NCBI GenBank assembly: GCA_026416125.1
Contig: JAOAFT010000010.1
Location: forward strand, 19,770 to 83,769
Direction of reading: 5' to 3'
Length of the DNA stretch: 64,000 nucleotides
Source of the DNA: Bacteroidota bacterium
GTDB lineage: Bacteria; Bacteroidota; Ignavibacteria; UBA10030
Positions within the stretch are counted from its first letter, which is position 1; every line of letters begins with the position of its first letter. Of this stretch, positions 56,893-64,000 are shown piece by piece. The translations under genes and the position numbers were made by a program. Below the pieces are notes generated by a model, which searched no databases, had not been told where the DNA came from, and was given only the letters and a program-made list of their open reading frames with translations.

Positions 56893-59740
56893 TGGTGTCA
56901 CCTTCATCCTCACTTTTCAATGAAATGTTTGGGTACAACAGTCGTTGACAATCTGGACATAGTCCATGTGTAAATGTAGCTTCTGAATGTTTCATGAGGT
57001 AACCCTCAACAGCTTCCCAGTACCCTTTATCATCACGAATTCTCTTGCAATTAGCACATATTGGTAATAACCCCGAAAGAGTTTTAACATTTGCAAGAGC
57101 ATCTCGTAATTCTTGGATTAAAGCTTCCCGCTCCTGTTCAACTTTTTTCAACTGCGTTATATCCCGACTAATACCTAGTAATCCAATGATGGTCTTTTTC
57201 TCATCATAGAGAGGTACTTTCGTCGATAGCTGCCAACCTTTCTTCCCATCAGCGCTAAACGATTCTTGTTCACGATTTATTATGCTTTGTCCATTCTGAA
57301 GTACAAACATATCATCTTCTCGATAGAGATCTGAGAGTGCTTTGGGGCGAAAATCGTAATCCGTTTTAAGGTAAACATCATCCTGACTTTTTCCACCAAG
57401 TGCTTCTATATGTGCTTTGTTGTTGAGAATGAATCGCCCTTGCAGATCTTTTACAAAAATCCTATCGGGAATCGCATCAATAATCGTACGAAGTAAATTT
57501 CGCTCTTCCTTCAGTTTTTCCTCGTATTCTTTCTGAATGGTTATATCTCGACTAATTCCAATTAAACCTATTGTTTCTCCATCAGCGTTCCGAAAAGGAA
57601 TTTTTGAGGTCATTACCCACTCTTTTGCCCCATTAGGTAAAACTATTTGCTCTTCCTTATTCAAGATACTAATTCCTGTTTCCATAACTTTCTGGTCATC
57701 TGCTATTGAGTGCGCTGCGAACTCAACTGGTTTAAAATCAAGCTCCGTTTTCCCCCGTGTCTCCTCCTGACTTCGTACTCCAAGCACAGCTAAATCTGCT
57801 TTATTGTTCAGGATATACCGACTTTCCCTATCTTTCACGTATATTCGATCAGGTATACTATCAATTAATGTATGGAGTAGAGTACGTTCACGCTCGAGCG
57901 ATTCTTCGATTTTCTTAAGCTCAGTTACATCTCGACTTATACCAAAGAGTCCAGTCACGTTTCCATTGTTATCCACAATGGGCACTTTCGTTACCAATAA
58001 CCACCCCCACTCGCCAGAAGGCAAACGTTGTCGTTCTTCTCTACTGTAAAGTATTTGCCCACTTTTAAGTACATGTTGATCATCAGCATAGGAGAGAGCT
58101 GCAATGTGGTGAGGTCGAAAGTCAAAATCTGTTTTGCCAAAAACTTCCTCTTGTGTAAACGCACCTAGTGCACGTATATGCGCTTTGTTGTTGAGAACAA
58201 ACCGTGCTTCTGTATCTTTCACGTATATTCTATCAGGCAAATTATCTATGACCGTTCGAAGTAAATTACGTTCCTTTTCAAGTTCTTCGCGACTTTTTCG
58301 GAGTTCCGTTACATCGTTGAGAACAACAATAATTGTACTGTGCAGTACCTTTGTCATTAACGTTATATACCGTTGTGTGCCATCTGCACACTGTGCTTCA
58401 AATTCAATTTCAGCTGGTTCTTTCCCGTGCACTTGAGATTCTGATGTCATCACCACCCAACGCTGATGAATTGCTGTTCGTTTGTTCTCATCAGGTATGA
58501 GCAGTTGAAAAAGATCACTTACTGATACCAAGTTACTCCATTGATACCCAAATATTTCAAGAAACTTTTTATTTATGAATTGTATTTTTCCACTTATATC
58601 GAGTGTCACGAGTGATACAGGGAGAAAGTCGAGCAACATTTGAAACTGTGTTTCTCGTTCTCGTAATTCTTTCTCTATGTTTTTTAAATATGTAATATCA
58701 CGCCCAGTACCAACAAGGCCGATAACCTCTCCCTGTTGATTTCTTAGGGGTAATTTATTTGTAGATAGCCACCGAATTTCTCCATTGGGAGTTCGTGCAG
58801 ATTCTTCTTTGTTGAGGAGTGGTAAACCAGTGCGTAGCAATTCTTTCTCATCCTTCAAATACATATCTGCAAACTCTTTTGGGTAGAAATCGTGATCTGT
58901 TTTCCCGAGAACTTCATCTTCGCATTGTGCACCAAGTAATTCAATTTGGGGTTTATTGACAAGAATAAATCTGCTTTCTTGATCCTTTGCATAAACAACA
59001 TCTGGAATTGTATCTAGTAAGGTTCTAAGCAAAGCATGTTCTTTTGCAATTATTTGAGTGGACCACCTTTTCTCAGTTACATCGCGTGCAATGATAATAA
59101 ATACATCCCTACCATAACACTGACTTACTGATATTGAACGTTCAACGTCAATAATAGTACCTTTACTTGTTCGATACTGTGTTATACCAAAGAATGGTTT
59201 TCGGGTACGGAGAAGTTCGTAGTACAACTGATCAAGATATTCTCTCGGTTCATTTACAACATCGCAAACCGAAAGTTTCGTTGCTTCGTTTCTATCTTTA
59301 AGCTCAAGCATTCTTAAAAACGAAGTGTTTGCAATTAGAAGACGTTTCGTTTGAGCATCAATAATTGCAATTCCCTCCACTACATTTTCGAACATTGTTT
59401 GGAATAGATGATTTCCAAATATCGATAACCCAGATGCCCCTCGTTTACTAATCCAGATGAATGTACCAATGCCAACACAACAATAGGTAATAACAACAAA
59501 CATCGCATCAGGATAAACGTACTTAGTAAAAAGCGTTACACTTATTCCCACTCCTGCTAAAATACTTATATATAAGCCATAATAGCCAAACAACAACCCA
59601 CTCCAAATCACAAATATTGACCCAAGACTTGCGTAGACGGGGATTACTGATGACGGTATAAAACTCCCTACGCAGAGAAACACTATAATAGTCCCCGCAA
59701 AGATGATAAAACTTGGACGTGTGTATCGTTGCAATTTCAT
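56882..59740 (-). CDS. membrane sensor with six PAS domains and a C-terminal cysteine motif, no kinase domain
   Basis: From the ATG at 59740 (GAAGGA upstream) the protein has 952 residues. About four membrane segments fill residues 5-100. Six PAS domains follow, at about 115, 240, 365, 490, 615 and 745. Numbers 2, 4, 5 and 6 are near copies, each with a PD-x-(I/V)YxKD core, a GKT-x-x-DF stretch and a linker LRT(V/L/I)ID. The end has a coiled coil and LLPICANCKRIRDDKGYW...HGLCPDC, four cysteines plus His that could bind a metal or heme. No HATPase, GGDEF or HTH is present. It lies between hypD and hypE and overlaps hypE by 11 bp. Confidence 0.85.
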   Translation of the reverse strand: MKLQRYTRPSFIIFAGTIIVFLCVGSFIPSSVIPVYASLGSIFVIWSGLLFGYYGLYISILAGVGISVTLFTKYVYPDAMFVVITYCCVGIGTFIWISKRGASGLSIFGNHLFQTMFENVVEGIAIIDAQTKRLLIANTSFLRMLELKDRNEATKLSVCDVVNEPREYLDQLYYELLRTRKPFFGITQYRTSKGTIIDVERSISVSQCYGRDVFIIIARDVTEKRWSTQIIAKEHALLRTLLDTIPDVVYAKDQESRFILVNKPQIELLGAQCEDEVLGKTDHDFYPKEFADMYLKDEKELLRTGLPLLNKEESARTPNGEIRWLSTNKLPLRNQQGEVIGLVGTGRDITYLKNIEKELRERETQFQMLLDFLPVSLVTLDISGKIQFINKKFLEIFGYQWSNLVSVSDLFQLLIPDENKRTAIHQRWVVMTSESQVHGKEPAEIEFEAQCADGTQRYITLMTKVLHSTIIVVLNDVTELRKSREELEKERNLLRTVIDNLPDRIYVKDTEARFVLNNKAHIRALGAFTQEEVFGKTDFDFRPHHIAALSYADDQHVLKSGQILYSREERQRLPSGEWGWLLVTKVPIVDNNGNVTGLFGISRDVTELKKIEESLERERTLLHTLIDSIPDRIYVKDRESRYILNNKADLAVLGVRSQEETRGKTELDFKPVEFAAHSIADDQKVMETGISILNKEEQIVLPNGAKEWVMTSKIPFRNADGETIGLIGISRDITIQKEYEEKLKEERNLLRTIIDAIPDRIFVKDLQGRFILNNKAHIEALGGKSQDDVYLKTDYDFRPKALSDLYREDDMFVLQNGQSIINREQESFSADGKKGWQLSTKVPLYDEKKTIIGLLGISRDITQLKKVEQEREALIQELRDALANVKTLSGLLPICANCKRIRDDKGYWEAVEGYLMKHSEATFTHGLCPDCQRLLYPNISLKSEDEGDTNVR

Positions 59741-59781
59741 AGCGTTGCGTCCTTCTATCAAGTTAATTTTACGTACGTGTA

Positions 59782-60873
59782 CTACAATACACTTCGCTTA
59801 GATCGGTAGTATGCAGCACATGCCCCTTCTGATGACACCATAGGAGCACCAAGGGGATGATCAGGAGTACACTGTGTTCCAAAAGCAGGGCAATGCACTG
59901 GCTTTTTCGCACCTTGCAATATAGATCCCGCAATACATACTTCAGATTCTTGCGCCACAATATTCTCTACATTAAAAATCTTTTCTGCATCAAATTTCTC
60001 ATACTCTGGTCGCAAGCTATAGCCACTTTCTGGAATAACTCCTATGCCTCGCCATTTCCAATCAACAATCTCAAAAACAGTTTCAAGTATTTTCTTAGCT
60101 TCTTTGTTTCCTTCACGAGTTACTGAACGTTTATAATGATTTACAACTATATATTTCCCTTCTTCTAACAGCCGTACAGTTCTAAGCACTCCACTGAGAA
60201 TGTCGATTGGTTCAAACCCCGTGACGACGATTGGCACCCGAAACTGTTGAGCAAGTGGTATATACTCCTCATACCCCATCACAGTACACACATGTCCAGC
60301 AGCAAGGAACGCCTGTATGGTGTTACCAGGTGATTGTATAATTGCACGAATCGCAGGAGGCACCCGTACATGTGAACAAAGAAGAAAATAATTTGTTATA
60401 CCTTCTTTTTTCGCATAGAGTAATGAAAGAGCATTTGCAGGTGCAGTCGTTTCAAAGCCAATAGCAAAAAAAACAACCTTTTTCTTTGGATTCTGTATTG
60501 CTATATTCAAAGCATCCAATGGAGAATACACGATCCGAACATCGCCTCCTTCTGCTTTCACAGTCAACAAATCTTTCATTGATCCTGGAACGCGCATCAT
60601 GTCACCAAAAGACGTAAAAATAACATCGGGGCGAGATGCTACTATAATTGCTTTATCAATAATTTCCAATGGAGTAACACACACAGGGCATCCAGGTCCA
60701 TGAACAAGTGTTACCTCTGGGGGAAGCAGTTCATCGACCCCATAGGAAATGATGGAATGGGTCTGCCCTCCACAAACTTCCATTATCGTCCAGGGTTTTG
60801 TTACTGTACGATGGATCTGCTGAGCTAACAAATTTACACCAGACGCCTTTCTATACTCATGGACAAATCGCAT
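59782..60873 (-). CDS. hypD: hydrogenase maturation protein HypD
   Basis: A 363-residue Fe-S scaffold on which, with HypC, the Fe(CN)2CO unit of [NiFe] hydrogenase is assembled. Cys34 in [18 protein letters not shown] at 59-65, and the C-terminal [4Fe-4S] cysteines ([29 protein letters not shown]) are all present. The length is usual. Its ATG lies 3 bp after the hypC stop. Confidence 0.96.
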   Translation of the reverse strand: MRFVHEYRKASGVNLLAQQIHRTVTKPWTIMEVCGGQTHSIISYGVDELLPPEVTLVHGPGCPVCVTPLEIIDKAIIVASRPDVIFTSFGDMMRVPGSMKDLLTVKAEGGDVRIVYSPLDALNIAIQNPKKKVVFFAIGFETTAPANALSLLYAKKEGITNYFLLCSHVRVPPAIRAIIQSPGNTIQAFLAAGHVCTVMGYEEYIPLAQQFRVPIVVTGFEPIDILSGVLRTVRLLEEGKYIVVNHYKRSVTREGNKEAKKILETVFEIVDWKWRGIGVIPESGYSLRPEYEKFDAEKIFNVENIVAQESEVCIAGSILQGAKKPVHCPAFGTQCTPDHPLGAPMVSSEGACAAYYRSKRSVL

Positions 60874-60876
60874 ACT

Positions 60877-61128
60877 CTACTCACTTTTTCCCTGACTATC
60901 ACTAGTTTTTTGGATCTCAGCAATAAGTCGCAATGTTTCTTCTGCTTCACGTTCGTTCACGATACTAATAGCAAAACCAACGTGAACAATGACGTACTGA
61001 CCTACACGTACTTCAGGGACAAGATCAAGGCAAACTTCTTTCTTCACTCCTCCAAAATCAACCCTTCCCATACGTGGTTCTTGATCCTCTATGATCTCAA
61101 TAACTTTACCAGGCAATGCAAGGCACAT
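60877..61128 (-). CDS. hypC: hydrogenase maturation chaperone HypC
   Basis: From the ATG at 61128 (AAAGGA before it) the protein has 83 residues and begins MCLALPGKV, with the essential Cys2 that carries iron to HypD and the hydrogenase large subunit. DFGGVKKEV and VGQYVIVHVGFAI complete the small barrel. The frame is open a further 34 codons upstream, but translation there would bury Cys2, so that start is rejected. First gene of the hyp operon. hypA, hypB and hypF are not in the window. Confidence 0.96.
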   Translation of the reverse strand: MCLALPGKVIEIIEDQEPRMGRVDFGGVKKEVCLDLVPEVRVGQYVIVHVGFAISIVNEREAEETLRLIAEIQKTSDSQGKSE

Positions 61129-61315
61129 ATTTATCCTTTCTACGCATAGTTCTAACAAACAAGTTGAAAAAATTCTCTCAACCTCTATTGGGAACTTCAT
61201 ACACTTGTAATATGGCAAAACGTGGAGCAAGGCGCAAACTTGAGATTTTTATTTCCGACCTATTATAAAATTGCGAAAATATTAAATCACTTGCTAAATA
61301 CGTCGTACAAGGAGT

Positions 61316-61355
61316 GAAGAAAGAAAAAGCGGGGTACACTCTTTCACCCCGCTTT
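61316..61355 (-). terminator. rho-independent terminator of the barrel-protein gene
   Basis: A perfect 10-bp stem (61326-61335 with 61346-61355) and 10-base loop; on the minus strand it runs into TTCTTTCTTC. It lies 28 bases after the stop at 61384 and separates this operon from hypC. Confidence 0.85.
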
Positions 61356-61383
61356 ATAGGAAGAGCTATATAAATACAGCTTA

Positions 61384-62805
61384 TTAAATTCTAACTTTTA
61401 TACCTGCACTGACAGAAATCACATTAAAACTATTAGGTGAAAACACCATGGCAAAATTGTCTGTAGCAAACTCTAACGCGATGTAATTAAAATCAAATGC
61501 TGAACCAAAAGACCACCGAACATCATCTCCACCTCCAATGAGTACCCCTGTACGAATCGGCATAAATGGAATAATTTTATACTCCACCCCAAAAGAAAAT
61601 CGTGGCTTCGTTGTATTCCCAAGCACGTTATTGAACCCTTGAGCATATTCGATTGCAAATAACATTTTTCCGGGTATACCGTGTAAGAACGGTACCTGAT
61701 CGGAATGTAGTGTAGCACCAATTCGGAGAACTGTCGGTAATGCTGTTGAAAACGCCTCGCCTTCTGTGTTTTCCCCTTTTATTGTATTCCGTACTGTATC
61801 TCCTAAGTCTTTTTCAAATCCTTGAATCGTGAGTATTCCTTGCCGTTTTGTCTCAACGATATTTCTCTCCCATGTGATTTTTCCAATATCAACAACGCTT
61901 ATACCTAGAATAATTCCATTGAGTAATTCTGCTGAAATACCAATGTCGAAGCCTACCCCTTTTCCAGCTGGATCAGGAAATAGTGAAAATCGAACATCAT
62001 CACTATCACTTTTTGTTTTCCGGAAAAAATCTGTCCCTGCACGCCGGACACGATAGTTAAAATCGGCACGTAAAGTATTAATATCATCGGGGCTTAAATA
62101 CACAGAATTCGTAAGAGACGACCGGTTTTCAACTGTTTGAAAAATGCCATATCCTCGTACAAACTTAATACCAGCACCTGTATAGATATTTTTTATAAAT
62201 GGTAATACAATGGGGATTTTTCTTCCATACGACAGATTGTACTCACGGTACCACCATGCAGAGAAAGATGTACCATCAAACGTATAAGTACTATTTGATG
62301 GAAGTCCATTCAAATAGAACAGATCAAAGAAATCTCGCGAAAGTGTTATTCGACACCCTGCATGATCAATAATGCCAAAACCTACACCACCATAGTTCTC
62401 AAAATAAGCAGAAATACCAGCGTACATCGATTCAACATCAATGAAGGTGGCACCATTCTCTGGCAATTGGTCCCGAATTGTTTGTTTATCGTGGTCAGTT
62501 AGGTAGTATGGTGCACGTTTTGGGCCACCGGTATCAACCCCAGTGAAATATTTTTGGTACACATCATATGGGAACAGTTCGGTTCCTACTCGAACATTAA
62601 CCGGTGCAAGGGAAATGGTTACTCGCTTGCCATCTGGTATCCCAAGGTTTGCAGGATTCACGCTGAGTGCCTCAATTCCACGTGTACTAGCAACTACTGT
62701 GCGTCCCATACCAAGTGAACGAACATTGTATCGATCGGAGGTATTTGCATCCGAAAATATAAGAACTATGCAGAGTGTGATAAGAATTACTTGTGTTGTT
62801 TTCAT
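61384..62805 (-). CDS. outer-membrane beta-barrel protein (DUF5723/PorV-like)
   Basis: From the ATG at 62805 (AGGAGG seven bases before) the protein has 473 residues. It has a signal peptide (IFSDANTSD cleavage region) and then RYNVRSLGMGRTVVASTRGIE as parts, EALSVNPANLG, the hallmark start of FadL/PorV/DUF5723-type barrels. Alternating strands follow to the end at SAGIKVRI. Such barrels include hydrophobic-compound channels and type IX secretion components; nothing here decides which. It starts 6 bp after the large protein gene, so both are probably on one transcript. Confidence 0.75.
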   Translation of the reverse strand: MKTTQVILITLCIVLIFSDANTSDRYNVRSLGMGRTVVASTRGIEALSVNPANLGIPDGKRVTISLAPVNVRVGTELFPYDVYQKYFTGVDTGGPKRAPYYLTDHDKQTIRDQLPENGATFIDVESMYAGISAYFENYGGVGFGIIDHAGCRITLSRDFFDLFYLNGLPSNSTYTFDGTSFSAWWYREYNLSYGRKIPIVLPFIKNIYTGAGIKFVRGYGIFQTVENRSSLTNSVYLSPDDINTLRADFNYRVRRAGTDFFRKTKSDSDDVRFSLFPDPAGKGVGFDIGISAELLNGIILGISVVDIGKITWERNIVETKRQGILTIQGFEKDLGDTVRNTIKGENTEGEAFSTALPTVLRIGATLHSDQVPFLHGIPGKMLFAIEYAQGFNNVLGNTTKPRFSFGVEYKIIPFMPIRTGVLIGGGDDVRWSFGSAFDFNYIALEFATDNFAMVFSPNSFNVISVSAGIKVRI

Positions 62806-62817
62806 GCTCAACCTCCT

Positions 62818-64000
62818 CTATGGCCTAACGACACTGAATGTTAACGTACCTACAATATATACCTTGATGTAGTCAGTAGTACGTACTTTCACAGGGGTTG
62901 CATTGTTTCCTGTCGTAGAGAAATAAATATCGATTCGCATTGAATCTGCTCGATTAAAATTCTCAACTTGCATTTTATTAAGTGTCACCTTGACTTTTGA
63001 CTTTACCGGAGGATCAATCGTATACCCATCAATTCCAACATTTGCTGCACGAATTGTATCAGCCGTATAAATTGAATCGATAATACCGTACAATGTACCA
63101 GTTGTATTTCGTTTACCTAGTAAGTAAGTTTTAAACGTCATCGCAAACGGTAACTTATTTGTGAAATTGTATGTGAGAGTGGCATCTTTAGTTCGTTCAG
63201 TCAACTCCGATGGAACTTTTTCGCCGTCATCTCCCTGTTCTCGAAGTGCAACAGTTTGTGTAAAGCACCCGTTTTTGATACCAGCTGCCAATGGAAATTT
63301 AACATCCATAGAAGGATAAACGGATGTTGTATCATAAATAGTATATGCAAGATTAGATTCATAAACATCGCGCGGGCTTACAAGTATATACCCTCGAACA
63401 ATGAATGAGTCAGGTGCATCGGGGAAAAACTTACTAATGAATGCATCAAAATTTGGTACATTTGAAACTGTGATGATGGGTATTCCACCAGTTGGATCAA
63501 TCCGTGGAAAACCTGGTGTCCCCGTCACCATTGGAATTGAATCAATCCAACCTTTTTTTGTATTCTTCGCATAGAACTTCAATGAGTAATCCATTGGGAA
63601 CCCACTACTAATAGGAAGTTTCAGCGCTAATTGAATACCGCTAAAATTAATTTTTTCTGCTGCGAAATTCTTTAAATCTTTAAAATCAATGTTCGTTGGT
63701 ACAGCGTAGTCCATCGTTATTGAATGAGGAGGTATTTTACCCCGAACAAAAGCAATATGTAACTCAGGTTCGGTTGGATCAGGTTGGAGAACAGCTTGAA
63801 CATAATCATACTTCGTCAATTTCTTTTTTTGCCCTCTTGAATCTATAGTTTTAATCCCAATAGAAAACTGAATTTCAGTACCAAAATCTAACGGATGAAC
63901 AGGAAGAATACGAATCCATCTGAAATCTAAAGTTTTTGTAGTTAAATGTTTCTCAGCGAGGATTGTATCAATATTATAAGTTACACCGTGATATAGAACA
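62818..64000 (-). CDS. large beta-rich protein, probably exported (partial, N-terminus off window)
   Basis: The minus-strand frame is open from the right edge to a stop at 62818, giving at least 393 residues; the N-terminus lies outside the window. Composition is that of extracellular beta-sandwich proteins: FRWIRILPVHPLDFGTEI, MDYAVPTNIDFKDLKNF, LTYNFTNKLPFAMTFKTYL, KVKVTLNKMQVENFNRAD. No cysteine-rich, catalytic or sorting motif was recognised. It precedes the barrel gene by 6-12 bp, so a surface complex or carrier role with that barrel is possible (inference). Confidence 0.7.
   Translation of the reverse strand, partial: VLYHGVTYNIDTILAEKHLTTKTLDFRWIRILPVHPLDFGTEIQFSIGIKTIDSRGQKKKLTKYDYVQAVLQPDPTEPELHIAFVRGKIPPHSITMDYAVPTNIDFKDLKNFAAEKINFSGIQLALKLPISSGFPMDYSLKFYAKNTKKGWIDSIPMVTGTPGFPRIDPTGGIPIITVSNVPNFDAFISKFFPDAPDSFIVRGYILVSPRDVYESNLAYTIYDTTSVYPSMDVKFPLAAGIKNGCFTQTVALREQGDDGEKVPSELTERTKDATLTYNFTNKLPFAMTFKTYLLGKRNTTGTLYGIIDSIYTADTIRAANVGIDGYTIDPPVKSKVKVTLNKMQVENFNRADSMRIDIYFSTTGNNATPVKVRTTDYIKVYIVGTLTFSVVRP

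Noticed and set aside
54860..61128. Hydrogenase structural genes expected with hypCDE
   Set aside because: None of the frames in the window shows large- or small-subunit cysteine motifs; hypA, hypB and hypF are also absent here.
61129..61230. hypC starting at 61230
   Set aside because: HypC needs Cys at position 2; the ATG at 61128 gives MCLALPG and has AAAGGA before it.

Overview
The window looks like a chromosomal piece of a Gram-negative, moderately AT-rich bacterium of the Bacteroidota/Chlorobiota assemblage, most likely the Ignavibacteria/Kapabacteria side (inference). The support is: outer-membrane barrels and lipoproteins, a ceramide (sphingolipid) gene set, a DUF4905-like protein, SpmA/SpmB without other sporulation genes, and an initiator tRNA with a C1:U72 mismatch. 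Putative promoters are of the ordinary TTGACT-N17-TATATT type rather than the divergent Bacteroidetes type. Pyruvate:ferredoxin oxidoreductase, malic enzyme, class I fumarase, a membrane Fe-S oxidoreductase and hydrogenase maturation genes point to ferredoxin/hydrogen-linked, at least partly anaerobic metabolism. No phage, insertion sequence or CRISPR array was seen.

Layout. 1-8.4 kb (minus): the TIGR03545/TIGR03546 pair, an S9-like peptidase, a lone receiver domain, a CDF metal exporter with three C-terminal domains, a PL10-like secreted protein, fumarase and a lipocalin. 8.6-9.5 kb (plus): ornithine carbamoyltransferase with a terminator. 9.6-16.2 kb (minus): a large FN3 lipoprotein, a UspA protein, a cyclic-nucleotide-binding protein, ilvE, a GNAT-like acyltransferase and a serine palmitoyltransferase-like enzyme. 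Facing them at 16.3-17.3 kb (plus) is an NAD-dependent reductase. These last three form a candidate ceramide set (Spt, bCerS, CerR). The divergent promoters share -10 bases, and the reductase appears to start at an ATT codon. 17.3-22.8 kb (minus): rsmI, an AI-2E family permease, dut, a barrel protein, spmB/spmA and tRNA-Ser.

23.1-31.8 kb (plus): a 1213-residue TPR protein, an unknown partner, obgE, a metallo-beta-lactamase-fold protein whose 3' end holds the promoter and first half of the initiator tRNA gene, then a nitroreductase and a ZIP transporter. 31.8-38.1 kb (minus): a TMTC-like membrane/TPR protein, a CNB-GAF histidine kinase, rdgB, radA, nadE. 38.3-43.2 kb (plus): plsY, htrA, purB, glnS. 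43.2-54.7 kb (minus): a membrane Fe-S oxidoreductase, PhzF, YjbQ, a DUF4905-like protein, a secreted MBL hydrolase, maeB, a cupin and pyruvate:ferredoxin oxidoreductase. 54.9-61.1 kb (minus): an operon hypC-hypD-(multi-PAS sensor)-hypE-radical SAM. 61.4-64.0 kb (minus): a barrel protein behind a large exported protein that runs off the right edge.

The most distinctive observations are the compact ceramide locus with its ATT start and overlapping promoters, the six-PAS sensor inserted between hypD and hypE, the coding sequence that ends inside the initiator tRNA gene, and two basic protein tails overprinted in 65 bp. Everything was read by eye. Family names rest on motifs and length, not on searches.
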